This document shows positions 51,594 to 62,274 of a stretch of DNA of 64,000 nucleotides, one piece after another. The notes below the pieces were generated by a model that made no database searches, had not been told where the DNA came from, and was given only the letters and a program-made list of their open reading frames with translations. A program made the position numbers and the translations under genes. This DNA comes from Sphingobium sp. KCTC 72723 (GTDB lineage Bacteria > Pseudomonadota > Alphaproteobacteria > Sphingomonadales > Sphingomonadaceae). Each line of letters begins with the position of its first letter. Position 1 is the first letter of the stretch. Location of the stretch: assembly GCF_014280435.1 (NCBI RefSeq), contig NZ_CP060388.1:3621001-3685000 (forward strand), given 5' to 3'.

Positions 51594-53358
51594 GTGTGCT
51601 AACAACATTTTGCCTGTGACTGGCGGCTTGGTTTATTTTTACGGGTGCAGGCAGTAACAACCTGCCTATGTATGTCGTCGAACGAGTCGCGCGCGGGCAC
51701 CGCTATCTGTACCTGGTCGAGAGCGTGCGCGAGGGCAAAGCCGTCCGCCAGCGCACGATCAAGGCTCTGGGCCGTAAGGATGTGCTGGCCGCCAGTGGCG
51801 AACTCGACAGGCTGGCCGCCTCGATCGCACGTCACGCGGGACGCAGTGTCATTCTGTCTGACATTGATGCAGGCCGGATCGCAGCCCGCCGGATAGGCGG
51901 TCCGCTGCTGTTCGGGCGCCTGTGGCAGCGGTTTGGCATCGATGCTGTAATGGAAGAGGTGCTGGAAGGCCGCCAGTTCGGCTTTGCCGTGGAGCGCGCC
52001 GTGTTTGTCGCCACACTGCACCGCCTGTTTGTCTCCGGCTCGGACCGAGCCTGCCTGGACTGGATGGAGAGCTACGCCATCGACGGCAGCGAGGATCTTG
52101 CCCTTCATCACTTCTATCGCGCCATGGCCTGGCTCGGCGAGGAGATCGAGGAGAAGACAGAAGGCGCATTGGCACCTCGCTGTGTGAAGGACGTGATCGA
52201 GGAGAAGCTGTTCGATCGCCGGCGGGACCTGTTCACTGATCTCAGCCTGGTGTTCATGGATACGACGTCGCTCTCGTTCTACGGTGCAGGCGGCGACACG
52301 CTGGGTCGGCGTGGTCATTCCAAGGACCACCGGCCCGAGCTTGCCCAGATGATCCTGGCCGTGGTGATCGACGCCGAGGGGCGTCCGATCTGCACCGAGA
52401 TGGTCCCGGGCAACACGGCCGACGTGAAGGTGCTCATGCCCATCGTCACGCGCCTGCGTACCCGCTTTGGGATAACCCGCTCGTGCGTCGTGGCCGACCG
52501 CGGCATGATCAGTGCCGGTACGATCGCCGCCCTTGAAGAGCTGGGGATGGAATACATCCTGGGTGCGCGAGAGCGCACCAGCAACGTCATCCGCGATGTC
52601 GTGCTTGCCGACACTGCTCCGATGGTGCCCCTGGTCCTCGAGCGACAGGCAGGAGACACCCAGCTGTGGGTCAAGGAAGTGCGCGTTGGCAAAGGCGCAG
52701 ATGCCCAGCGCTACGTCGTCACGCTCAACGAAGCTGAGGCAAGGAAGGACAAGGCCGACCGGCAAGCGATCATCGATGGCCTCCAAACCCAGCTGAAGAA
52801 GGGCGACAAGGCCCTGGTCGGTAACTCAGCCTATCGCCGCTATCTCAAGGCCAGCGGCAAGACCTTCGAGATCGACATGGGAAAGCTTGCCGACGAGGCG
52901 CGCTACGACGGCATCAGCGTGCTGCGCACCAATGCCCGGATCACCCCGCTGCAGGCCGTCATCCGCTACCGTGACCTGCTTCAGGTCGAGGCCCTGTTCC
53001 GGGTTGCCAAGGCGAGCTTCGATACCCGTCCCATCTTCCATCAGTCCGATGCCGCTATCCGCGGCCATGTGTTTGTCTCGTTCCTGGCCCTGACGCTGGC
53101 CAAGGAACTGACCCGCTTGTGTCAGGAAAAGGGCTTGCAGCCCGAATGGCAGCCGCTCCTCAACGATCTCGATCGCCTTCAGGAAGCCACCATCGAAAAG
53201 GACGGCAAGGTCATTACCACCCGCACCCACGTTTCGGGCCAGGTGGGGAATGTCTTCAAGGCAACCGGCATCGCGCTGCCGGCCAATATCAGCGAACTGC
53301 CGCCGCGAACCTGAGCCTCTGCAAGCTCAACCAAACCCAAAAATGTAGTGGTAACACT
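51594..53358 (+). mobile_element. IS1634-family (IS4 superfamily) insertion sequence, ends approximate
   Basis: The single transposase gene is enclosed by imperfect inverted repeats: GTGTGCTAACAACATTTT on the left (from about 51594) and, on the right, AAAATGTAGTGGTAACAC (to about 53358). The target duplication was not identified with confidence. Confidence 0.65.
51668..53314 (+). CDS. IS1634-type transposase (DDE, IS4 superfamily)
   Basis: This 548-residue protein is intact. It starts MYVVERVARGHRYLYLVES, as typical for the family. Catalytic regions are FMDTTSLSFYG (first Asp, about 198-208), VVADRGMIS (second Asp) and the late LLQVEALFRVAKASFDTRPIFH (Glu, about 443). ALTLAKEL near the C-terminus is also characteristic. 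The copy could be active. Confidence 0.92.
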   Translation: MYVVERVARGHRYLYLVESVREGKAVRQRTIKALGRKDVLAASGELDRLAASIARHAGRSVILSDIDAGRIAARRIGGPLLFGRLWQRFGIDAVMEEVLEGRQFGFAVERAVFVATLHRLFVSGSDRACLDWMESYAIDGSEDLALHHFYRAMAWLGEEIEEKTEGALAPRCVKDVIEEKLFDRRRDLFTDLSLVFMDTTSLSFYGAGGDTLGRRGHSKDHRPELAQMILAVVIDAEGRPICTEMVPGNTADVKVLMPIVTRLRTRFGITRSCVVADRGMISAGTIAALEELGMEYILGARERTSNVIRDVVLADTAPMVPLVLERQAGDTQLWVKEVRVGKGADAQRYVVTLNEAEARKDKADRQAIIDGLQTQLKKGDKALVGNSAYRRYLKASGKTFEIDMGKLADEARYDGISVLRTNARITPLQAVIRYRDLLQVEALFRVAKASFDTRPIFHQSDAAIRGHVFVSFLALTLAKELTRLCQEKGLQPEWQPLLNDLDRLQEATIEKDGKVITTRTHVSGQVGNVFKATGIALPANISELPPRT

Positions 53359-53424
53359 CGCGCCGGTGCGTGCATGTCATTGAACAAAAATGCCTTTTCC
53401 AAAAGCACTGTTCAAGTTGGGCCT

Positions 53425-53612
53425 GGCGATCCTTCGAAGCGGTGGAATACGCGGCCCTCGAATGGGTCGACTGCTTCAACCATCGCCGCCTGCTGGAGCC
53501 CATCGGCAACATCCCGCCCGCCGAAGCCGAAGATCAATATTATGCTGCCGCAAACAATATCGATATGGCAGCGTGATTCACAATCCAACGCCTCCGGCAG
53601 ACCCGGCGCGGT
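53425..53612 (+). pseudogene. IS3-family OrfB 3' fragment with right inverted repeat
   Basis: The frame reads WRSFEAVEYAALEWVDCFNHRRLLEPIGNIPPAEAEDQYYAAANNIDMAA, the end of an IS3 OrfB, then the right inverted repeat GCCTCCGGCAGACCCGGCGC ending at about 53612. From GCCGAAGCCG on, the DNA is nearly identical to the end of the copy at 15.6 kb. It retains part of the segment that copy has lost. Confidence 0.8.
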
Positions 53613-53766
53613 TATTGTAGGCGCGAACGCATTTGTCGGGCACGAACGGGATGAAGGCAGGTAGGGAACATTTCGCTGAATACCGCGGCAGGTCGATCGC
53701 CGTGGCGCGGCCGACGCTGTTGCCCGCGCCGGTGACGATCGCGACCTTGCCATCCAGATCCCGCAT
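53613..53766 (-). pseudogene. SDR N-terminal remnant
   Basis: The gene starts MRDLDGKVAIVTGAGNSVGRATAIDLPR, a clear SDR N-terminus with the GxxxGxG-like cofactor motif. After about 28 codons the sequence becomes unrelated and reaches the IS3 right end. The ATG overlaps the stop of the phosphotransferase gene (TAATG), showing it was once the next gene of that operon and was cut off by IS activity. Confidence 0.75.
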
Positions 53767-54872
53767 TACGCGATCTCCGCAATCAGCCGCGCAGTGTCAT
53801 GATCCTCATATGCAGTGGTCAGGCGAAAATGATTCATCACATTGATTTCCCATCCGTAATTTACCACCGGCGTCGTCAGCCAGCCGATATAGACACCCCA
53901 CATCAGGCATCGGCCAAATTCGGTTAAACTGTCTTCGAACGAAGGGACATTAGCGACGCCCTCCGCGGCCAGCCGGTCGAGATAGAAGCGGACCAAATCC
54001 TTCTCATGGGCGCGGCGGTCCTCCACCGAAAGGGCGGTCGTCACAAGATAGCTGACATCGTGCATGTGGTACCCGCGACAAGTGAGCTGCCAGTCGAGCA
54101 GGCCGCCCGATCCATCGGGCAGCAGATAGGTGTTGCCGATATGCATGTCGCCTTCGACCAGCGTCTGCGGCAGGCTCTGTTGGTGCCGGTGCAGCGCGAA
54201 GGTGCCGTTGCGGAGGTCTGGGCCGGTGGTGCGTAGCCGCTGCACCATCTCGCGCTTGAAGGACACGGTGTCGATCTCATGCTGGATCAACGGTTCGGCC
54301 CCGAACATCATCAGGTCCGCCACCTTGCCCTCGACATGGCTACCAGCCCAGACGAGGTCGCCGCCCGGGCGCAGGCGCGGGCTTTCCCAGAAGCGGGCAT
54401 GTAGCTTTGCCTGTTGCGACAGGATCGAGCGCACGCTGTCCAGCGCCACCGGCGTCAGCACATTGGGGAAGGTAGCGCCGCGCAGGGTCAGATCCTCCAG
54501 CACGATCGCGAAGTCGCTCGAATCTGCATCGAATCCCGCGCCGAAAGTGCGGGGCGCTTCCAGGTCCAGTTCGGGGCGGACGCGATTGTAGAAATTGACC
54601 TCATTCTCGTAGAGAGGCGCCAATATCTTATCGACGCCGCGCGCGACCTTGATCACCAGCCGTGTGGGCAGGTCGGCGGGGCTACCCGCGCCATAGCGGA
54701 CGTCGACGACCACGCGCCCGGCGGTCGACACGAACTGTTCGCCATAGGTCTTGGCCTCTACCGTGCTGACCTGGGCTATGCGCACGTCCGGAACGGCCTG
54801 GGCCATGAGCGCGGTCAGATAGGCGGGGGTAATGTCGTCCGCAGAGGTGGGATGCGCCAGTTGTGCAACCAT
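53766..54872 (-). CDS. phosphotransferase family protein (APH/ecdysteroid-kinase-like)
   Basis: This 368-residue kinase-fold protein has LPTRLVIKVARG (lysine strand), AIVLEDLTLRGATFPN (hinge-like), LVEGDMHIGNTYLLPDGSGGLLDWQL (catalytic His-x-Gly/Asp-x-x-x-x-Asn and metal Asp). The pattern fits the APH/CHK-like group that phosphorylates small hydroxylated compounds, and is not a typical antibiotic-resistance enzyme. It belongs to an operon with SDRs, a DUF1214 protein and a sulfotransferase. Confidence 0.85.
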   Translation of the reverse strand: MVAQLAHPTSADDITPAYLTALMAQAVPDVRIAQVSTVEAKTYGEQFVSTAGRVVVDVRYGAGSPADLPTRLVIKVARGVDKILAPLYENEVNFYNRVRPELDLEAPRTFGAGFDADSSDFAIVLEDLTLRGATFPNVLTPVALDSVRSILSQQAKLHARFWESPRLRPGGDLVWAGSHVEGKVADLMMFGAEPLIQHEIDTVSFKREMVQRLRTTGPDLRNGTFALHRHQQSLPQTLVEGDMHIGNTYLLPDGSGGLLDWQLTCRGYHMHDVSYLVTTALSVEDRRAHEKDLVRFYLDRLAAEGVANVPSFEDSLTEFGRCLMWGVYIGWLTTPVVNYGWEINVMNHFRLTTAYEDHDTARLIAEIA

Positions 54873-54914
54873 GATCGAAATCCTATCCTGTTTTTCTTTC
54901 TCGAGCAGCGATGT

Positions 54915-55664
54915 CTATCCCGCCATGATCCCGCCATCGACAGCCCAGCAGGCACCATGCACGCGTCGCGCCCGGTCTGAGGCTAGAAACAATAGTGGCT
55001 CCACCACATCTTCGGGTGGGCAGGCGGGGCGCATGCCGGTGTAGCGCGCCAGCAGCTTGGGGTCGGCGAAGTCGGGGAAGGTCATGCCCTGCGTCATCTC
55101 CGTCCGCATCGGACCGGGGGAAAGGACGTTGATCCGCACGGGGCTGTCCATCATTTCCATCGCCAGCGAGAGGGTCATTCCCACCAGTCCGAATTTGGAA
55201 GCGCTATAGGGGACCAGATAGGCCTGCCCCTTGAAGCCCGCCGTCGATGCCACACTCATGATATTGCCATGGCTTTCGACCAGATACGGCATGGCCGCCT
55301 GTATCAGGAAGAAGGGTCCTGATAGGTTGGAGGCGATGGTGTGATGCCATTCCTCCGCCGTGATGGCCGACAAAGGATGGAACATAACGTCGGCAGCGAT
55401 ATTGCACAGCACGTCCAGTTGGCCGAACGCGGCGATTGCACCGGCGATGGCGTCGGCGCAGCCCTGCGGGTCGGCCAGGTCGAAGCCCAGTTCGACACAT
55501 TGACCGCCCGCGTCGCCGATCTGGCGGGCCGTTTCCTGCAGCTTGTCGAGGCTGCAGCCAAGCAGGCAAAGGGACGCGCCTTCACGCGCGAAGCCCAAGC
55601 TGGCCGCGCGACCAAGCCCCGAGCCTGCGCCGGTCATGAGCACGACCTTATCGGCGAACTCCAT
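54915..55664 (-). CDS. SDR family oxidoreductase with NIAA in place of NNAG
   Basis: This 249-residue SDR starts at 55664 after AGAGGA. It has MTGAGSGLG at 10-18, a late YSASK catalytic pair and VDGG at the C-terminus. The structural motif after strand 4 reads CNIAADV, so the second Asn and Gly of NNAG are both changed. SVASTAG supplies the Ser. The gene precedes the phosphotransferase in the same direction. Confidence 0.87.
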   Translation of the reverse strand: MEFADKVVLMTGAGSGLGRAASLGFAREGASLCLLGCSLDKLQETARQIGDAGGQCVELGFDLADPQGCADAIAGAIAAFGQLDVLCNIAADVMFHPLSAITAEEWHHTIASNLSGPFFLIQAAMPYLVESHGNIMSVASTAGFKGQAYLVPYSASKFGLVGMTLSLAMEMMDSPVRINVLSPGPMRTEMTQGMTFPDFADPKLLARYTGMRPACPPEDVVEPLLFLASDRARRVHGACWAVDGGIMAG

Positions 55665-55776
55665 CAATATGATCCTCTTCCACACATGCGTTGGCGGGAC
55701 GAGCGGGCCGTGCTCGTCGGTGATGCTATCGGCATTGGCGGTCTGCCTATCCTTTCGCCGGATGGGGTCGAGCGCT

Positions 55777-56955
55777 TTACCAGCGGCGGCGCCATTGCGC
55801 GCCGCGCTGACGCGCACGTATCGTCGCGTCGCGCTGTTGCGGCATGACGAGCGGGGTGTCGCCGGGAAGGTGGGCGCGGATGTCGGCCGCTGGCACGATC
55901 TTGACCACGGGCTCCGGTCCCGAACTGGCACCGGTCCAGCGGAGCATTAGCGATCCCTCGCTGCGCCCGGCCGGGTCCAGCCAGTTAGGCACACCAGGAT
56001 CGTCGAGCGCGATGACGGCGCGAAAACGACCGTCACCGTCCAGCCGTGCCTGCCCTGCGTTCAGGCTGCTCTGATGGTTGATCCAGTCGATCGTGTTCCA
56101 CAGCGGATCGTTGAGCTGGACATTCCAGTAGCGCACCTGTTCGGGCACAGCCGTGTCGATGATCATCGCCTCACCCGGTTCCAGCCGGAAGATGCCCTGA
56201 TAATAATGCTGCCCGGCGACGCCGCCGCGACCGGCCCAGTCGTCATATTCCAGCGCGTTGACGAAGCCCTGCGCCCGTTGCCGCTGGCCATAGCCGAGCG
56301 CGAAGGCAGCGTAGCGTTCGACGAAGGCGGACAGGCGGTCGAGCCGATGGTTGATCTCGGCCACCATCATCGGCCCGCCGCCGACGGGACGATCGACCCG
56401 TTCGATGGCGATGCGCAACTCCCGGCCCACGCCCCAATCATAATAAGCATGGCGCAGGCCGATGGTGATCGCGCGCGGATCAAGCGGGAACCAGTCGCCG
56501 TCTTGGTCATCGGGCCGCTCACCGCCCAGCAGGATGTCGAACGCGCCTTCCGGTCCCAGCGTGCAGGTGTCTAGGTCGATCATGCCGACCGAGGGGCCGA
56601 GATCCTCCATCGGACCCAGTCCGCCCGCCACCAGATCGAGGAAGACGAACACGCCATCGCCGCGCATTCCAGACAGGCGATAGGTGCCGCTGCCGTCGAT
56701 CCGCGCCGCGCCGTAGATGAAGTCGGGGTTGACCCCGACTGTGTTCAATATGCTGCTGACTGAAGGCACGAAATCGGGCCGGTCGGGATCGGCAAAGGCC
56801 GTCTGGTAGCCGGTGGCGAGGATCGCGAACAGCAACCGATGGGCCTCCGCCCGCGCCTGGGGGTCTGCCGGGTCGGCCAGACGGTCAAGGACGGCGTCCG
56901 CCCCGACCATCCGTTCCAGCCAGCCCCGCCAGCGGGATGCGTCAGATATAGGCAT
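55777..56955 (-). CDS. DUF1214 domain-containing protein
   Basis: This 392-residue protein has the DUF1214 pattern in its C-terminal part: GEAMIIDTAVPEQVRYWNVQLNDPLWNTIDWINHQSSLNAGQARLDGDGRFRAVIALDDPGVPNWLDPAGRSEGSLMLRW. Proteins of this domain often occur in sphingomonad and actinobacterial degradative clusters, with no defined reaction. It overlaps the sulfotransferase gene by 14 bp and is translated from the same message. Confidence 0.85.
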   Translation of the reverse strand: MPISDASRWRGWLERMVGADAVLDRLADPADPQARAEAHRLLFAILATGYQTAFADPDRPDFVPSVSSILNTVGVNPDFIYGAARIDGSGTYRLSGMRGDGVFVFLDLVAGGLGPMEDLGPSVGMIDLDTCTLGPEGAFDILLGGERPDDQDGDWFPLDPRAITIGLRHAYYDWGVGRELRIAIERVDRPVGGGPMMVAEINHRLDRLSAFVERYAAFALGYGQRQRAQGFVNALEYDDWAGRGGVAGQHYYQGIFRLEPGEAMIIDTAVPEQVRYWNVQLNDPLWNTIDWINHQSSLNAGQARLDGDGRFRAVIALDDPGVPNWLDPAGRSEGSLMLRWTGASSGPEPVVKIVPAADIRAHLPGDTPLVMPQQRDATIRARQRGAQWRRRW

Positions 56956-58102
56956 GGTAGGTTTCGATATATTCGGCGAACTTTTCGCTCACTTGCTGCG
57001 ACGTCAGGCCATAATCGGCCAGCGTGTAGCTGCGTGGACCATGTTTGCCCGCCGGATTGTCGTCCAGCCAACCAAGGATGCCCTTTTCCGATTCCGGCGT
57101 GAAATCCCAGCCGAAATGGTGGTAGGCGGCGCGGATGGTGGATACCGGGTCAGCGACCAGATCCTTGTAGCGCATATCGTATATCGGCAGGTCGGGATGG
57201 GCGCGGCGATAGTCCATGCTGCACTTTACCCCGTCCCACCATAGTTGCAGGAACTCGGCGCCCAGCGCGTGCAGGTCCAGATTGTCATAGGAGGGCGCGC
57301 GGATGACGCTGATCAGTTGCGAGATGGACGCGATGACAGTGGTCGGGTCGCGATGCGGCTGGATGAAGATCGCGTCGGGATAGACCTGACGCAGCGCGGG
57401 CAGCTTGTACATATGCTCTTGGATCTTGAGCACCCAATGCTTGCCCGGATGGCGCCAGCCCAGATGTTGCAGCCACATCTTGTGGACTTCGTAGCGGAAG
57501 GTCGCGTCGATGCCCTTGAACCAGTCGTAGAAGCGGGGAAGATGCTGGAACATGCATGGATTGCTGCTCTGGAAGGAGGTCGTCATGAACGACCCGCATT
57601 CCTGCGGTATCTTCGCGCCCAGCGGATGCGCCTTGAGCAGTTCATCGGCATCCGCGCCCAGTTGCGCGCGAAGATGTTCGTCGAAGCGGGCGATGCGCGG
57701 GTCCTTGTCGGCAGTCGCGGCTTCGGGCGGCGGCGAGGGTTCGGCCACTTCCCACATCAACGGGGTGCGGACCTGCGGATCGCCGTCCATCAGCGCGTGC
57801 AGGAAACTGGTGCCGCAACGGGGCAGGCCCAGGATGAACAGCGGCTGTTTGATCTCCACCTTGGCGATTTCGGAATAGCGCGCACGATCATCAGCGATCG
57901 CTTTCAATCGCGACAGGTCATCGTCGATGATATGCAGGGCGCGGGCATAGCCATTGGCGTTGAGGGCCCGGTCTTCCTCCATGGAGGCGAGCAACTGGAC
58001 CAGTCCCGGTCGCACATTTTCGCGCAGATATTCGGGGAGCGGATGCCGGTCCAGCAATGTGTCCGCGTCGGGGAAAAGGTTTTCTCTCAGTATCGATGCC
58101 AT
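56942..58102 (-). CDS. sulfotransferase family protein
   Basis: This protein has 386 residues from the ATG at 58102, which follows GAGGTG. The PAPS 5'-phosphosulfate loop LGLPRCGTSFLH is at 91-102, and the 3'-phosphate site is HRDPTTVIASISQL. In bacteria this large family transfers sulfate to hydroxyls of lipids or small molecules, though many members in catabolic loci are untested. It is the first gene after the AraC regulator, so it likely belongs to the induced set. Confidence 0.88.
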   Translation of the reverse strand: MASILRENLFPDADTLLDRHPLPEYLRENVRPGLVQLLASMEEDRALNANGYARALHIIDDDLSRLKAIADDRARYSEIAKVEIKQPLFILGLPRCGTSFLHALMDGDPQVRTPLMWEVAEPSPPPEAATADKDPRIARFDEHLRAQLGADADELLKAHPLGAKIPQECGSFMTTSFQSSNPCMFQHLPRFYDWFKGIDATFRYEVHKMWLQHLGWRHPGKHWVLKIQEHMYKLPALRQVYPDAIFIQPHRDPTTVIASISQLISVIRAPSYDNLDLHALGAEFLQLWWDGVKCSMDYRRAHPDLPIYDMRYKDLVADPVSTIRAAYHHFGWDFTPESEKGILGWLDDNPAGKHGPRSYTLADYGLTSQQVSEKFAEYIETYHAYI

Positions 58103-58239
58103 CTTCACCTCATCCTGTTCTCGTTGAGCGTGCTGATGGATAGAATGGGGGCGTCGACGCGTGGTGGGAAGAGGTTGCGTCAAAGCTGTCGGCTATCGGC
58201 AACAAGTGTCGGAAATTGACGTGCGAGCCGATCACTTGG

Positions 58240-59154
58240 CTAGTTGGACGACAGCCTGTCACGATATTGTTGCGGCGAGCAGCCCGCTATCTGGCGAAAG
58301 GCGACGCTGAAGGAAGCGGTGTTGGCGAAGCCGCAGCGCCAGGCGACCTCCTTCACCAGCAGCGATCGATCAGCCAGCAGGTCGTGCGCCAGCGCCAGGA
58401 CATGCCGGCGACAGAAGGCGGCGGGACTTTCGCCGGTCGTCGCGCGGAACAGCCGTTCATAATGGCGCGGGCTGACGCCGCATTCGGCGGCGAGCTGCGT
58501 CACGTCCAGCCGACCGGGCTCTTCGCGAAGGCGGGCGGCCAGGCGATGCAGATAGCGCTGGTCCAGCTTGCCGCGCCGGGCTAAGCGCGACGGCATCTCC
58601 TTCGCGAATTGTTGCACCATTTCGGCAGCCAGAGCGACGCTGATTGAATCGAACACGAGCTGCGAACACAGGCCGGGGCTGGCCAGTTCCTGCACGGCGC
58701 GGAGTAGTAGCGCGCGCACATGGGCATTGCGCAGGTCGATCGTGTCGCGCAGCTGATGGTCGGACAATTCCATCGGCAGTCCGGTGATTGCGGGAATGTC
58801 TATCCGGCAGAAGAGCGACCTTTGTTCACTCTGCCGCCAGCGCGTATGAAAGCCGCGCGCAGCCGGGTAGAAGCGCACCTCTCCCTGTTCCGAAAGATCG
58901 GCAGTGGCGGGGGAGAGATAGCGGCCGACGGCAGGAAAGCGGGTTAGCTCGAAATAGCTGCACGGCGGTTCGAAGATGATTTCCTTCTGCTTTCGCCAGT
59001 AAAATCGCCGAATTTCAAACCGTGCGCCCATCGCCGTTGTGGCCGCTTCGACGGTCGTTTCAAATTCCTGCGGAAATATGAAATCCAGGCCCATGGCTTC
59101 GATAGGACGGGGGTTCGAAGCACGGCTCACAAAATGATCGGCTTTTCCCTGCAC
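58240..59154 (-). CDS. AraC family transcriptional regulator
   Basis: This protein has about 304 residues. The N-terminal half is an AraC-binding-like sensor, and the C-terminal 100 residues form the double helix-turn-helix (LDVTQLAAECGVSPRHYERLFRATTGESPAAFCRR, then VKEVAWRCGFANTASFSVAFRQIAGCSPQQYR). The GTG at 59154 with GAGAGGA upstream is preferred; GTG at 59169 is also possible. It stands 137 bp upstream of the sulfotransferase-led group on the same strand and is its likely regulator. Confidence 0.87.
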   Translation of the reverse strand: MQGKADHFVSRASNPRPIEAMGLDFIFPQEFETTVEAATTAMGARFEIRRFYWRKQKEIIFEPPCSYFELTRFPAVGRYLSPATADLSEQGEVRFYPAARGFHTRWRQSEQRSLFCRIDIPAITGLPMELSDHQLRDTIDLRNAHVRALLLRAVQELASPGLCSQLVFDSISVALAAEMVQQFAKEMPSRLARRGKLDQRYLHRLAARLREEPGRLDVTQLAAECGVSPRHYERLFRATTGESPAAFCRRHVLALAHDLLADRSLLVKEVAWRCGFANTASFSVAFRQIAGCSPQQYRDRLSSN

Positions 59155-60008
59155 AGACGGTCCTCTCACGATCGGCTATCAAGCATTAGATCTTAGCAAA
59201 AGACCCGGATTAACCAACAGATACACGATTTGATACGCATGTGTTGGCTATTAGAAAAGCCATTCGGGCGTGTAGTGACAGGGACGGAGAGCGGCCCCGA
59301 CAGGAATGATCACGCCATCGTTCTTTGCATTGCCTGCATAGAGGCGCATTGGGATACCATCAGCCAGATCATTGAAACTGGCCTGCGTTACGGATTGGGC
59401 AATGGCCACATTGCGAAAATATTGCAGGTCGGTATCGGCAACCGTTGACGGCGCGATAGGACTGAGCATTACGGGAGTACATCAATCAGTATGAGTAAGC
59501 GTCTGAAGTCTGGCAGGATTTCTGTGTCGGGCTGTGCACCACACCAATTGCTGAAGAACTGCTAGGCGAGCGTCCGCTTATCGCGCACGCCGCCCCGTAA
59601 ACTGTCACTCCGCAATGGTCCAGTCTTGGGATTCTATATAGGGAAAGCGGACCGGTCGCACTCTGGAACGAAAAATTTGGGGCTGAACGGCGACAAAGGG
59701 TCGGCAGTTGCCCTTTTCGGTCACGATTTTTGGCTTAGCAATAATTTCAGCAATCTGGGTGCCAGCAACATTTTGCAAGACTGAGACCGTTGCAAAGCTG
59801 AGCATTCCGCAGCATGATAGGGTTTGTGGCGGGCAGGCCCTTTTATGGGTGTGCCAAATGAACCAAGTGCCTTTTCCCGTCGAACACCGACGGCCGTTGT
59901 CTGTTTTAATTGCGAGTTCGGCAGACGTCGAGCCGCGAGCCAAAAATTCGTCGAGCCACGACGAACTGAGCCCAACCTATCTTGCAATCTGCTGTAATCG
60001 GACTCACG
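59155..60008. other. intergenic region without recognisable genes
   Basis: About 850 bp. Several frames of 70-110 codons exist on both strands (for instance minus 59251-59469 and 59605-59943), but none shows a known domain or a convincing ribosome site. The composition is less GC-rich than the flanks. The left end should contain the promoter of the AraC gene, and the right end that of the recombinase module. Confidence 0.45.
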
Positions 60009-60194
60009 ATGGCAACCGGTAGCCGTCAGGAGCGACAGCAGTTCCCTCGGCCTGATGAGCCGGTGCTCAACCTTGCCTCCTGCGGCAGCGGCCCCGATCC
60101 GCGCCTGGTCAAGCTGGTTCGCCTGCTTGCCCGTCGTGCTGCGCGGAAGGCGTATGTGGAGATGCTGGAGGAGCGCCGCACGACCCGCTCCTGA
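60009..60194 (+). CDS. small basic protein upstream of the serine recombinase
   Basis: This 61-residue protein (MATGSRQERQQFPRP ... LVKLVRLLARRAARKAYVEMLEERRTTRS) has a basic helical C-terminus. It ends 18 bp before the recombinase and lies on the same strand, and its final 32 bp belong to the 56-bp repeat also found at 34.65 kb, which ties it to the recombinase module. I know no function; a directionality factor or DNA-binding partner is a guess. Confidence 0.6.
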   Translation: MATGSRQERQQFPRPDEPVLNLASCGSGPDPRLVKLVRLLARRAARKAYVEMLEERRTTRS

Positions 60195-60212
60195 GACGAG
60201 GAGTTCCGTTCC

Positions 60213-61922
<1,710 letters not shown>

Positions 61923-61933
61923 ATACCAACGGT

Positions 61934-61962
61934 AAAAGGGCGACCTTTTGGGTCGCCCTTTT
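61934..61962. terminator. hairpin between 5S rRNA and tRNA-fMet
   Basis: The 12-bp stem AAAAGGGCGACC with its complement and a 5-base loop is a terminator-like structure in both directions. It lies between 5S and tRNA-fMet and could also be a processing site that separates the two RNAs. Confidence 0.6.
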
Positions 61963-62010
61963 AAGAACAAGTGAATGGGTTTTTGTGTCCTGATATGCGC
62001 GTGCTTCAAT

Positions 62011-62126
62011 GCCTGGCGACGCCCTACTCTTCCAGTGCTTGAGCAATAGTACCATCGGCGCAGTCAGGTTTCACGGCCGAGTTCGGGATGGGATCGGGTG
62101 GGTCACAGACGCTATGGTCACCAAGC
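62011..62126 (-). rRNA. rrf: 5S ribosomal RNA
   Basis: The minus strand reads GCTTGGTGACCATAGCG...CCCGATCCCATCCCGAACTC...GGAAGAGTAGG...CGCCAGGC, the conserved 5S pattern, about 116 nt long. It is placed between 23S and tRNA-fMet. Confidence 0.97.
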
Positions 62127-62274
62127 AATGAAGCAGGCGCATATAAGGGGGTTTTAATCGATACCGTGCACGGTGTTTTTGTAATTCATCTAGCTGGCTT
62201 AACAACCGACCATGTTCTGACGGCCTGTTTCCAGGGCTGTCATTGATGGTGGGACTCTGCGGTTCATTGCTGAA

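Larger units (their letters stand above)
51503..53422. repeat. inverted repeat pair enclosing the IS1634-type element
   Basis: GCCCAAGTTGAACAGTGC at 51503-51520 and its complement at 53405-53422 agree at 17 of 18 positions. They stand outside the IS1634-type transposase and its own ends. The right copy abuts the IS3 fragment exactly. They may be the termini of an older element into which the IS1634 copy inserted. Confidence 0.5.

Noticed and set aside
59251..59943. Minus-strand frames of 72 and 112 codons between the AraC gene and the recombinase module
   Set aside because: I could not assign a family or a start; kept as unassigned intergenic sequence.
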